The translations under genes and the position numbers were made by a program. Shown in pieces: positions 12,601 to 24,572 of a stretch of 64,000 nt of DNA. The notes beneath the pieces were generated by a model, which saw only the letters and a list, made by a program, of their open reading frames with translations, did not search any database and was not told the DNA's origin. Positions within the stretch are counted from its first letter, which is position 1. Each line of letters starts with the position of its first letter. The stretch lies in assembly GCA_038373885.1 (NCBI GenBank), contig JAWZYV010002521.1, positions 310,001 through 374,000 on the forward strand, given 5' to 3'. This DNA comes from Cheiracanthium punctorium. Taxonomy: Eukaryota > Arthropoda > Arachnida > Araneae > Cheiracanthiidae.

Positions 12601-15600
12601 ATGCTGCTCAGGATTTATTTTCAGAAATACTTCTGAGAAGAAACTAAATTTACATTCAAATTACAAAGGTCATCTCATTTTACTTTAACAAATTTTTAAC
12701 TTAAAAAGTAATATTGTAGTTATAAAGTTTTTAGGGATGAAAATATGAAGATGATATTTTTCTTACGACATAATTGTTGCTAATCGTAATCTGTAAAGGA
12801 AAAAATATGTTTATGTCATACATATGTGCAATAGTAAATAAATCGGCATGAAAGGCATAAAATAAATGAGAAGATTAAATTAAACTAAACTAAAGAATTT
12901 CTATCTAATTAAAAAAATTAAAATTCCATTTTTTTTAGATATTAAACGTTTTTAAATATTCTCGACATTTTTAGATTAAACAAAATATTTTTTTTCAAAA
13001 AATACATTTTATGTATGTACAGAGAAAAGTTTATTAATTTTAAAAATCTTACAACTCATCCATTTTTTTACACATAGAGATTTCCACAGTATTTAAATCG
13101 AATGAAAGACTTTCTGAAACAGTTTTGACTATTCTGATGGAAAATTTACACAAATTTACAGAAAATTGCATTCGAAAATATCGCATCTTCTTTAAAATTC
13201 TAAAAAGTTTTCTCAGCTTTTCAAAAAAAGAAAAAAAAAAAAAAAGAAGATGAAAAAGAATCCTACTAAAACTTTGTTGCAGATTTTAAGGCTTCTTTAA
13301 TTTAAGCCTTCAAAATTAATTTGTGGTAATTTTATCAGTAATTAATATCACAGAAAGATTTTTCTTTTTTCACCGACAACATATCATTAAATGAAACTAA
13401 CTAATTGCAGTATTACTACTTTAATTTATATTGTAACTGAAAGTTTCCTAAGCAATTGCCGGAACGCGCTCCGCAGTCATCAAGTTACAGCACCGTACTT
13501 TGGTCTTACTTCACTATTCTGAGCAATGCCTTGCTGGGACAAGGAAACAAAAGAACATCGCACCGGTGTTTACATAAAGAAATTAGAAATTTCCTCTGCA
13601 TGTATAAAAAAAATGTGTATTTTTCGGTTTGTGAATCTGATTTCAGGAAGGCAAAGGAAACTGCATTTAAAAAATATTGAGCAGAATCTCCACTAATGAG
13701 AGCGACTGTGAATCACAGTCTGAATGTATTTGCCTATCTCATACGGAACAGTCGGTTTATTTGCACTGTTTTGAAAAAGAGCCGGAGTTTGAATGCGGCT
13801 GGAATGAAATTAAGGAAGTTTGTGAATTCTTGTCATTTAATTTGATTTTGTTAGCTTTAAAAAAAAAAAAAATTGGAAATCTTGAAGACCTGGTGAATCC
13901 GATTTGTTAAGATTGTCAAGACATTTGGTGTGCTGTTGCCTTAAAGTATGCTTGATTACATATTTTCACTGTCAGGGGCGCAGGAGCATGAATCCCTCAA
14001 AAGTGGCAGAGATGAAAATGAATTTTTATTAAAAATAGGCAATTTTCACTGACTTAAAAAAAACCCCTAAAGTATTTTAAAAGTTACTTTTAAATTATTT
14101 CGAAACAGGTTAAAAAAGAAGTGTCGTGTATTAAATATATACTCATAAAACAAACAGACTGCATTTCTATGGAAGCAAAATTCCTACCGTGATTCCTACC
14201 GTGATCGCTTTCTTTCTCTTGTTATCATCTTTCAAATTTTTATAGTTTTTCTTAAACCGAAATTTTGAATATGTCAATATATAATCACTCCATAATGAAA
14301 AGAGTGACTATCCTCTCTTACAGAATGAAATATAACGATTCTAACATATTTAACCTCTAGAAGTGTAAGTTTCAATATGCGACTGTATAAAAAGTAATTA
14401 CTTTTAACGTACTTTTTTTCGGTTTATTAAGGAAAGAAATACCCAAATTTTCACCTCTCGTAGACGATTCAATAATTTCATAACAATTGAATATTTACCG
14501 TTTTAGAGCTATTTTTCACTCATTTGGCTGCTATTTCACTTTTTCGGTATGACTTTATTTGTTTTAGAATAATAAATACATGTTTTTGTTTAAAATATTA
14601 GTAGAATAGCAGTATTTTAAAGCTACGCATAAATTTATATATGTCTACATTAAAAAAATAATTTCAGGAAGTAACAAGAAAAAATTAATAAAGGATAAAA
14701 AACATAAAAAAGCAAGATACTGCAAAACGTTTTTGAGTTATTGGTTCATTTAGCTGTAAACCTGTAAAAAATACTTGCAATAAATTAAAAATAAAATAAA
14801 AGGAAATAAAAAAAAAACAATAATGAAGAGACGAAATGAATAAAAACGAGAAACATTATTTTTAAAGAATAAAGTCAAAATATCAATAGTTTTTTCAATC
14901 ACATTCATGTAATAGTTTTTTTTGAAAAATAATCATTTTCGCTTCGAAAAATTATCGACTTGAACTGTGCCGTATTTCGCATTTACAATAAATCATCTTT
15001 AACTAATCCATAAATAATGCAGTTGTAATCTTTATCATTTGTTCATTTGATTCGGCTATTTAGCTTTCATCTCATTGGGTTGGTAAGTGTTTGAAATTGA
15101 GTTAAAGAAAAATTTCTTTAAATGATTTATTTCAAAGAATAAAAATAATGGATTCGTAACTTTTAACACTTTGTGTTATCATTAATTATTCCGCATTTAA
15201 ATTCAAATCGCTCATTCTTGGAAGATCACTTACGTGATCATTATTTTACAATTCACTGTGGGAATTATTCAACCCGTATTCGTCTATTTTCTTAACTAAA
15301 TGAATAATTTTCAGAAAAAGGAGACATTTTAAAGGGATTTTCAATAAAATGTAGTATTCACAATGAATTCCGTTTAAGAGTGAAAAGTATTATTGCCATT
15401 TACAATATTTTATATAGTTTACCGTGAGTCAGAAATTTTCATTTGCAAGCAAAATTCTAAAATATCATTTTAATAAAAATATTTAATCACTTATTTTTGA
15501 TTCATACTTATATACATTAGAGCATACAGGTTGGAGAAGGCGTTAGCTTAACCTCTTAGTTAACTATTAATTTTCTAACAGCAATGGACGGTCTATTTAG

Positions 15601-15779
15601 GATTGATTCTTAATATATCTTAGAAAAGTGTTCTACATTCTGTGATTTCTGCTAAACATTTGGGAAAATAATTATACAAACGATTATCCAGAAAGCGTGA
15701 AACACATTTTCATTTCCTATCCCAAAGCTTTTAATTCTAGTCCTACATCTCAACTTATGAATGCTCATTTCGTTTCATT
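9656..15779. other. About 6 kb of A+T-rich DNA without a gene
   Basis: No transposase motif, tandem array or exon-like segment was found. Low-complexity tracts include a 22-base T run at 11060-11081, ATTT runs near 11510 and an A run near 13235. Two adjoining frames at 13456-13680 and 13677-13910 have no recognisable domain. Confidence 0.6.
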
Positions 15780-16170
15780 TCACTCTCTTCCCTCCCGATT
15801 AAAAACCCAAGAACCGGAAATAGAGAGTGGGTACATTTCCGGAAACAGGCGAGCAACCATTTTCGGATAAAATTGTCTGTTTACGCCGGGACCAACTTTT
15901 CCACGCCTGACGAAAAGGCCCACTTTCGTGTGCAACGTCACTCGTCGACGATATATGACGTCACAAATTACTCACGGGCTGATTAGCTCGGAAACGGCCG
16001 TGTTGACATACAAATCCAGAAGAGGGCAATTCGAAATCGCTGGTCTCTTTTTCTACCACATGTTAGGATTTCTCGCACGTGACGGATGCATCGTTTTGAA
16101 GTGTTTTCCTCCGCATCGGTTTTTTGGACTTGTTTTTGAGAGAGATAGACGAGTGTGACTTATTTATGGG
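15780..16170. promoter_or_regulatory. CpG-rich island with a palindromic CRE
   Basis: I count about 28 CpG dinucleotides in some 390 bases, far above the surroundings. The segment holds a perfect cAMP-response-element palindrome TGACGTCA at 15956-15963 and two GGAA/TTCC ETS-like cores near 15815 and 15840. This composition fits a promoter or enhancer, but no transcription start or first exon can be placed. The 76-codon frame inside (15928-16158) has no known domain. Confidence 0.35.
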
Positions 16171-16747
16171 TTAGGGCTGACTTAAGTCATAATCTACTTC
16201 TTCCCAAGTATTCCACCCGAGAAATTTCGGTTCGCATTCTTGGAATGTCTTATCAGGAAAATGTGTTTTTTCTTTCCACTTCTTACGGAATTTATGATGG
16301 CAGATTTTAAGTACCCAATTATATTAACTTAACTGCTGTTGAAATGTTTTCGAGAGATTTATGGCCATGTCTGTTTTATTTTAACTGTAGAATGTTAAAA
16401 AATTATGGTTAAATTACTAAAATAAAAAGAAATTATCTAACGAATATTGTTATTGAAAATGCATTTGGAAATATCTGTTAGACAAAAATCCGATTACCCC
16501 CCTCAAATAATTATAATTTATAATGAAATTCATTGATTATTTGAGAAGGCCTGCTAAAAACTGTATTTTTTATTGTTGACCGCAACTTTAATGATATGTT
16601 TTATGTATTCAATAAGATTATCTTCTTAACTACTGCAATTTTATTTAATAGGACTGTCTGTTTCAATTCAGAAACAGACTATTAAAAATTTATGATTATC
16701 AATTTTAAACTTTCGTTTTTTAATTTATGGGAATAAAACATGCAATT

Positions 16748-16840
16748 TGCTTGTTTGGAATTGAAATCTATTACAATAAGCTACTAAAACTCTTTTTACA
16801 ATCTCCGTCAGGCATATTGTAATAACACTTCATGTTTATT
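16748..16840 (+). repeat. Fragment of the 40-kb dispersed repeat
   Basis: The stretch CTACTAAAACTCTTTTTACA, then ATCTCCGTCAGGCATATT, closely matches the core of the repeats at 39865-40518, 41428-41600 and 41769-42372. The repeat family is therefore dispersed over at least 25 kb and is not only a local duplication. Confidence 0.55.
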
Positions 16841-17071
16841 TACACCAGCATCAACACTTTTATAAAACACTAATTAATATTCCCATTAATAGTAAGAGTA
16901 CTCCATTAAACAGAAGGGTTTGGCAATTTCTTGCGAAATATGACAGATACCTCGTAGCTGGGTTCAGTTTTGGGGACTTATATTTTGGCGCCAAACTCGG
17001 CAATAAATCCCCCCCCCCCAAAATGGCAAACAGGTGTGACTTTTGACATTTCACTGACTTTATCTGGAAAC

Positions 17072-17246
17072 CAACGGCGTATCCAGAGGTGTGAGGGGCT
17101 GAGGGGCTGCAGCTTCCCTCCGAAATGGGACCCTTCACTTAGCTTACAATTTGATATTTAGCTTACTATTGAAACAATTTGATACAAAGTCCCACTCCCC
17201 CTCAAAAAATAATTAATAAATAAATAAAATCCTGGTTATGCTACTG
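17072..17246. mobile_element. hAT-type MITE (175 bp)
   Basis: The left end reads CAACGGCGTATCCAGAG and the right end, reversed, CAGTAGCATAACCAGG. Both fit a CAGTGGCGTANCCAG-like hAT terminus. The flanks are CTGGAAAC (17064-17071) and CTGGCTAC (17247-17254), an 8-bp duplication with 6 matches. It encodes nothing. A related, longer member lies at 63654-63920. Confidence 0.6.
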
Positions 17247-18600
17247 CTGGCTACCCTTGAAAAGTGATACGCAGTTTTCTGAACAGACAAAAACCCGTGT
17301 CTGAAATTAAAATCACCCAAGCGTTAATAATATTACGCCAATACTATTCAAGAACACTAAAACATCTTTACTGGAAAGAAAAATTGTTATCAATGAATGT
17401 CTTATTTTGTCGTGCTGTTAAAAAAGTTAATCAGAGACCACTTGTTGACCTTTATCTGATTTGAATATTTTAACGCTAAATCCATTATCTCAAACACTGC
17501 TTTTACAACCAATTTTCAAAATTACATGGGTGTAACGCCTTTCACTCCCCTTCGTACGGCTTGAAGCTCGAATGCAGTCACGAATTTGCACTGTACGGCA
17601 ATTTTCATTCCCTAAAATTGAAAAAGGAGAACTGGTTCACCTATTCTCCCTGTCTCTGAGTCATGAGAAACCTATGTTCGTAGCATTAGAATTAAATCTG
17701 GTGCACTCAATGAATTTAGATAGAAAAATAATTTAAATTAGTTTTTTTGAAGCGATATTTATTCGTTACTTTAAATTCGAGTAATTATTCCTCGCTTTAA
17801 ATTTGGTAATGTCTGTTTATATTATCATTCCCTATTTTCCATTTAAGTGAGTTTTTCATTTAACATTAACTATTAAATGCTATGAAGAAAGTCGAATTTT
17901 TTTGTTGAGAGAAGTTGTGGTGTGAATTTATTCAGTTACAATTAGTTGTGAACTGTTTAAAAAGATTAATGCACGTTAAAGGGATGTATTTTATTTAGCT
18001 TACATCGAATTTATTGTACCGAGTACGGAATAAAATTCGAATATCGTGAAACGAATATCACTGCCATGATGCAAAAAGGGGAGTGAGAGGAGGAAGATTG
18101 GGAAGACTGGCGTGCAATTGAATCCAGGTTTAACCTATTCATTCTCATCGTTTTAATGATATGACTGAGAAGACTCACCCTCTTTAAACATCGTTGCTTT
18201 CTAGCTCACGTCTTTGAACGCCGCGAAGCAATTTAACAATAGCGCAATCACAGAGCTGGTTCCTAGAGGAACATTCAAATGTCCATGCAGTGAGACAACA
18301 CTCTCTCTCTGGTCACAGAAGGATAATCTTATTCAATTAATGAGAGGAAACAGGTTAAACATAGTTTCCAGATGAAAAATGATCAGGAAAAAGATAATTA
18401 AATTAAATAAGAATGAATAATCTCTGATCGTGGTACTTATCGTCCGTCCCTTGAAGCTTTCCTGGATTCGCTACTGCAGTCATATTTAGTACGCACATCT
18501 CGATATTATCAGTGGCCCGCTGGTTCGAGACTACAGGAATATATAAAGGAGCAATGTAATACAAAATTTGTTGGTCCGTTGGATCAGTAACGTATAATTT
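17247..18600. other. No recognisable gene
   Basis: Mixed A+T-rich sequence with slightly G+C-richer patches near 18200 and 18450. No repeat partner, domain or splice-flanked open segment was found. Confidence 0.5.
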
Positions 18601-18660
18601 ACAATTTTCTCTTGAAAACTTTCCTTATTCAAATAAGGAAAGTTTTCAAGAGAAAATTGT
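18601..18660. repeat. Perfect 29-bp inverted repeat, 2-nt centre
   Basis: Bases 18601-18629 are exactly complementary to 18632-18660, separated only by CA. The flanking bases do not pair. Such an arrangement could extrude as a cruciform or form a hairpin. Perfect identity implies a recent origin or ongoing correction. Confidence 0.9.
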
Positions 18661-18721
18661 TGATCGAATGTCAACGAACTCGCAATACATGTCAACTAAT
18701 GTTACTACTAAATTACCTGGT

Positions 18722-18775
18722 AATGTATTGGTAACATTACCAATACATACCAATGTAATGTTACCAATACATCAA
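18722..18775. repeat. Second near-perfect palindrome plus direct copy
   Basis: ATGTATTGGTAA and TTACCAATACAT flank a CA centre, making a 26-bp near-perfect palindrome. A second copy of AATGTTACCAATACAT follows directly. It lies about 60 bases after the 29-bp palindrome and shares the same CA centre. Confidence 0.75.
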
Positions 18776-19401
18776 TATTACATGTCATGCAATTTGATCT
18801 ATTTAATATTTTTATAATAGGTATTTACATTTTTTAACTAACCTCTTACTGAAATCATTATACATATTGCTCATGAACTTTCTTTTGTTTTACAATTTCT
18901 TTAAAAGCATGTCCACGGACCAGCGACAAATGTTATGGACTTGCGAAGTTATGACGGGTCACAACTCCACGGCTGAAGGACCTTGACTAAATATATCAAT
19001 TTCTACTCCTTTTTACGTAATGCATTATCGACACATAAAAATAGTAAAGAGACTACCAATCGTGGTGAAACCAGCATCTAATTGAAAACAACGTACATCG
19101 CAAAGTATCCGAAAGAATACTTCAAATAAATTTTCCTTTATTTTTCACATGCATTTTTTTCCTGTATTATCACGAGCTGCCCTCCCCCCTCTCTCCCCTC
19201 AAGGTAGCCTATACCACCTGATAAAAAAATACGAGAAAAAAAATGAAGGGACATGAGAGAAAACGAATATGGATTCCCCTTGTGTTTTTAGAAAATAAAC
19301 TATCAATCTTTTTTACCACCTCCCCCTGTCTAGATCCATTGCCGGGTAATTCTACGTTAGCAGTGTACACTATAATTATTTATTTACTCTTCATCTTTTA
19401 G

Positions 19402-19476
19402 CTGTTGGGAGAGATGATTCCCAGCTTGTCCGCAGAGCTAGCTGCATTTGAGTCTAGTTCCGGGACTTGGGTAAAG
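19402..19476 (+). CDS. Candidate internal coding exon, unknown gene
   Basis: A 75-nt segment follows the acceptor-like tract ACTCTTCATCTTTTAG and ends in AAG before the donor GTATGAGT. Only one frame is open; the other two have stops. It encodes 25 residues, beginning LLGEMIPSLSAELAAFE and ending in GTWVK, starts and ends in phase 0, and is clearly richer in G+C than its flanks. I do not recognise the protein. If real, it is one exon of a gene with long introns on the + strand. It could still be a chance combination of splice-like signals; no neighbouring exon in matching phase was found. Confidence 0.45.
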
Positions 19477-21030
19477 GTATGAGTACGTTTTGTGAAACTA
19501 CTTTCAGCTAAACTTTAAGGGAAAATCTTATCGTCAGTCTGGTGTGAATTTTCAATAGTTTTGGTACAACTAGGATATTTGGCACTACGGTTTAGATTTA
19601 ATGTTTAGGTGTGAGGAACTGCTTTAATTTCAACCTCAATGGGAAATGATTATCATTTATGCGCATGAGCAAATAGCCAAAGAATGAAAAAGCCACCATG
19701 GGTGGTAAATATCCAAGCTGCTCCAGAATTTTTTTGCGTTGATTTTTGTCCTTAGACTCTTCGTCTCGTTGTTTAGTGGCATTTATGCACAAGTAAAGTT
19801 TTAAACAATCATGATGGAATTTTAGCCGTTTGGGAATTGAAGTGGTTACTTTAAAATTTATTTTAGAATAATAATAAATTATATTAATCCCGCCCTGTTT
19901 ATACATAATTTACTGAAGTTTCGAAATAATAAATGACATTCAAGTTTCTTTAAAATATATCCCATAGTATAAATATTAATGTTAGCGTCATACTACAAAT
20001 ATTCTATCTTTTTAATGATGGAAAAAATATGATTAAAAATGCAAGAACTTTCTATTAATTTAATTAATACTTTGAAATGCAAAATCAGCTTTTAAATGCG
20101 TGATCCTTTCAAAAATACTAAGTTTTATAACATTTAAAAAAAATTCAGTAGGATTATAAATGAATTAAAGAGTAACAAATACTTAGCAGAGCGCGAATTT
20201 TTCTTACCATCTAAAAAGCTATGATGAAAATTTTCTTTCAAAGAAAATTCTTTGATCTTCCATTTCTTATATGACGGAAATTAGAATATTTAGTTTTCCA
20301 GTGACGAAATGAAAACGAAAAAAAAATTTACGATATTTATTTATTTACTTTTTTTAATGTAATAAAAAATATCCTAAGGATTCAGTGAATTCAAAGACAA
20401 AATTTAAATATTGTGTTTATTAAACATAATAAAGTAATAAAAATTTTGGAAACAGACAATAATGTTTCAGTATGTTTAGGAAATAAGTTTTCTTAGTATT
20501 TTAGTTTATAATGTATTTGCTTATTCATTTATTTTTCTAAAACTAAAATAATTCATTCAAATATCTCTAATACCTCAAAAGCTCAAGTATGATATGAATC
20601 GGTGAATGTACTACGATAACGCTAAATATTTTATACTTTTTCGCACACTAATTTAAATTCAAGACTGGGGTTTTACGGAGAGTTCAAACATGACGGTGTA
20701 TCTTAATAATTCTTTGAAATTAAAACAAGATTTAATACTAAATATTTTAAAATTTTGAATCTATGTTTTGTTGTCGATCTTCCTATTTTTTAATGTAACT
20801 GCGATGTGCGCAAAGAACTAAAAATTTTCTTGGAGAAAAGAGTGACTAAATGAATGTTTCCAAACTGTACATTCATTGCTGAATATTTTTGGTGAAATTA
20901 TTTTAATTTATGTTTACTATTTCAAGTAAAATTATTATTTTTTGTACAAAAAAACCTATTACACCGGTTTCAAACAAATACATACAAAAATACGAAATTT
21001 TAGATGCGAATGACATAATTAAACTTCTGC
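19477..21030. other. A+T-rich DNA, possible intron
   Basis: Nothing but A+T-rich sequence is seen. If the exon candidate at 19402-19476 is real, this is intron. The 102-codon frame at 19598-19906 (-) has no recognisable feature. Confidence 0.5.
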
Positions 21031-21153
21031 ATATGCATCTTCGTACGCAGTCATCATATATACATCTTCGTACGCAGTAATCATATGTACATCTTCGTAC
21101 ACTGTCGTCATATATTCGTACGCAGTCATCATATATGCATCTTCATACGCAGT
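21031..21153 (+). repeat. 27-bp tandem repeat, five units
   Basis: The unit reads like ATATGCATCTTCGTACGCAG plus TCATCAT. Units lie at 21031-21057, 21058-21084, 21085-21111, 21112-21132 (lacking 6 bases) and 21133-21153 (partial). Each carries a CGTACG-type core except where mutated. No reading frame runs through it. Confidence 0.85.
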
Positions 21154-23677
21154 TCTTTCAATAACGTAAATCCTGCTTAATTGTATTTTCACGTTTGCGC
21201 TTTAACTTTTTAAATTGTTAAAATCAACAACATAGAATGTTTTAGATACTTTGGCATTGTTTAACACTTTATTACCGTCTTTCTTTTTCAAGCAAAACTG
21301 ACATGAATCGCTTTTATGCCTGTTTGATACATTTTCTATAAACATTTAACTCGCTTATCAGTTTTTAAATCTGCTTGTGCTATAAATAAAATTAGGCATA
21401 CAAAACAATCCTAATTCATCCCAAATTGCAGAAATTATTTTTGCACGTAACCTTATGCAGAAAAACATTCTAAACTGCATTTAAGGCTATTTATAAATAT
21501 AAAATTTTTCGATAAAAGAATGTTTTAAACCTTTATCAAGAAACGGAATGTACTATGAACTGACAACTGTATTTTTTAGCAGCAAGTGAGAAATTTCTAT
21601 TTACATACATATTTTTTTAATTTGATAGTTTAACTAGAAAATAAAAATATGTCAATAAGAAAGTGCCGAGAAGCAGTATTGAATTTTTATTTTTTCTAAG
21701 AAGAATAATGATGGTTCTTGTGTATTTTACCCAGTGAATTATATCCATCAGTATGAAATTTAAAAAAAAGGTTATTTGTGGTATGATTTTAAGATTTAAA
21801 AAGTCTGCACAGAATATGAAAACGAAAAACGTTTCATATTTTTCTACCTGAAAAATTAAATGATAATCTACTAAGATTTTAGAAAGAAATCTACAAAATG
21901 TGAGTAGTTGTAGAAAGAACCCAATTAAAGATTTTTCATCATAGAAATTTGGGTTAAGGAATTTAAGAATTAGAATTAAGAAGTTATTATTACAGTGACC
22001 TTTTCAACTACACTCACACAGACATACGCAATACTTTTTACTAAGTTATGTCACTACTAAATTTTTCATGAATAATGAAGTTTACAAATGCATTATTGTA
22101 TTAACTACTACGTAAGAATTGATATTAGAAAATGTACATCACGAATTTTTTACAGACATTTTTTTGTATTACACATCTAATACTAATAACATGAATAAAG
22201 AAATATAAACGTAGACCATAAAAACACAAATAAAATGAATCGGTTTGCAAAAGCAAACGAGCAGCCGCATGAGCTTTTAAGCATGCGCATTCGAAGTGAT
22301 TGACATGACTTGATCTATACAGCATGTAAAAGTGCATAGAAGTGACTCTTATATTTGTTTAAAAAATGTATTGTCTCTGTGAGTTGTATATGGTGATCTT
22401 ATCTTTGGTTTTAATGTGTGGAATGATATGCTTTTAGAGCTTGAATGATGTTGGTAAAGCTTATTGCAGTGCTATCCGAATTTTTGCTGTATATGTACAA
22501 TGATGAGTATTTGTAATGATAAATTCATTTCAGTACTACGTAAGGCATTGCATATATCTATAATACTGAAATGAGTCCTTACTTAAAAAAAGGAACTATA
22601 ATAAAAAGAATACATAAAGATTATACTTTTCTCATTTTTTTTTCTTTTCTGAAAAAAATAATAATTGATAAACTGTTCTGCAATGAATTTGCTTGAAACC
22701 ACACTTTCCAGTTATGGTTTAGTTTTATGATTCACTTATCATGATTCACATGTCTTGATAATATGATTCATCTGTGTTTAATTTGAGGACCGTTAATAAG
22801 CTGAATATGAACTGCGCATGCGCTGTTAAATATTGTCACTCTGCATGCTTATTCTCTTCTATTTAATAGAATTATTGTTTATAAATTTTAAAAATCTCAT
22901 TCGATGTTTTGAAAATTTGTTTGCAAATTAAACGTATCCCCGAAAAAGATTCTAAAAAGTTTCAAATTCTTTAATGCACATTTATATTTTTATGCGTATA
23001 CGTTCTATTTAGACAAAAATACGTTTAAACATTGCACACAGTTAGTAAATTATTTTGTAATTTTTTTCGACATTTTATCTTAAACGGTAGTCGGATTTCT
23101 TTTTTTTTAATTTAGTTATTATCGGTCTCAAAAATTATTCGTAATTGAAACATCGATAGAAACTTTGTTATACTGCATAAATTACATAATAAATTACATA
23201 ATAAATCATCCACTGTGGGTATCGAGTACATTTCAAGTTCATAGTTACTAGAAAATGGGCTAATGTTTTAATATTAAATCAAAATATTGCTTGTTGCACT
23301 AATTTATTTGTATTTAATAGCCATATCTGTTTTTTACATAGATTAAAAATTTAAAAAAAGCCATCGCATTAAAGCATGCAAAATTAAAATGTGAACAATA
23401 AAAAAATGTCAATATATACTATCTACGATGCCTCGATTTATAAATATGTCAGAATTTTGGGATACTTTTGTGTTGAAGCCGTTTTGGTAAACTCTCTCCA
23501 AACGTATGTCTGCATTTTATTCAATTTTTAAGTGTCTTTCAACATTTAAAACATCTCATACATCGAAACCACAACTGTGAAAGAAGATATGTATCTAATA
23601 ATTTATTTAAAAGTTAATATTCAACATTGAGTAGTATCACGCTCTTTCATAATAAATTGTACTCAATGTATTGTATA
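21154..23677. other. No recognisable gene
   Basis: A+T-rich sequence with short frames only; no mobile-element ends or exon-like segment were found. Confidence 0.55.
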
Positions 23678-24114
23678 CAGGGGGATTCTAAATTGTTTTT
23701 AAAATTTAAGGGGAGTTAGAGCTCATAATAAGGAATCAGAATCACATAGTAGTGTGGGGTCAGAAATGTCGTCTTCATATAGTTTTGGAGCTTTGGAACG
23801 GGTTCTCAAACAACAGTGAATTTTCCGACCATTGTTTGTGAAAATCTTACGTATTTTCTTAGAAAACATGTGACTAAAATTCATAGTTTAAAATTTCTAT
23901 TTTATTTCGTCGATGAGATTTTTTGGAGAGAAGTCCATTATAGAAAAAACTTCCTTAAGAAATTAGATATACACTTCAACACTCTTGATAAAGTGATTAT
24001 TACTAGGAAAGTGAAAACGGCATATTTGACCCCCACATTGCTATGTGATTCTGATTGCATTCTATGAGCCCTATCTCCCCTAAAATTTTGTAGAAACAAT
24101 TTAGTATCACTCTG
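23678..24114. mobile_element. Foldback MITE with long inverted arms, copy 1
   Basis: The left arm starts CAGGGGGATTCTAAATTG and the right arm, reversed, CAGAGTGATACTAAATTG. The similarity continues for roughly 95 bases and includes AATCAGAATCACATAG in both arms. The flanks are TA. The middle has an 83-codon frame with no known domain. It appears to be a non-autonomous DNA transposon of about 437 bp with CAGGGTG-like ends. Confidence 0.7.
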
Positions 24115-24128
24115 TATTTATTGCTATA

Positions 24129-24572
24129 CAGGGTGATTCGAAATTAGTTTTACAAACTTTTAGGAGGGGTAGGATGCACCAAGACGGTTCAGAATCACAT
24201 AGCAATGCGGGGTCGGAAACGTCGTCTTCATGCACCTGTTAATAATCACTTCAGAAGAAGTGTAGAAGTGTGCGTCTAATTTCTTAACCGAGTTTCACAA
24301 ACAATGGGCTTTCCTCCAACAATTTCATCAATGTTATGAAAGAAAAAAAAATCGGAATTAACAATTTTTTATCAAGTGCAATCTGTGAAAGATGGATTAG
24401 TTTTTGAAAAATCACTGTCGGAAAGTTTAGTGTTACTTGAACACATCTTCTGAGGTGATTATTAACAGGTTCATGACGACGTTTCTGACCTATCATTGCT
24501 ATGAGATTCTGAACCGTCTTGGTGTATCCTACCCCTCCTAAAAGTTTGTAAAAATAATTTCGAATCACCTTG
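24129..24572. mobile_element. Foldback MITE with long inverted arms, copy 2
   Basis: The termini are CAGGGTGATTCGAAATTA and, reversed, CAAGGTGATTCGAAATTA. The arms (about 24129-24275 and 24425-24572) are near-identical over about 140 bases, including CACCAAGACGGTTCAGAATC. TA/TATA flanks both ends. It is a relative of the element ending 14 bases upstream. The 111-codon frame on the minus strand is only the arm read through. Confidence 0.8.

Noticed and set aside
13456..13910. Two adjoining frames overlapping by four bases, like a bacterial operon
   Set aside because: The rest of the window is eukaryotic in character, and neither frame has a known domain.
21031..21153. CRISPR array
   Set aside because: The 27-bp units are contiguous without spacers; it is a minisatellite in eukaryotic DNA.
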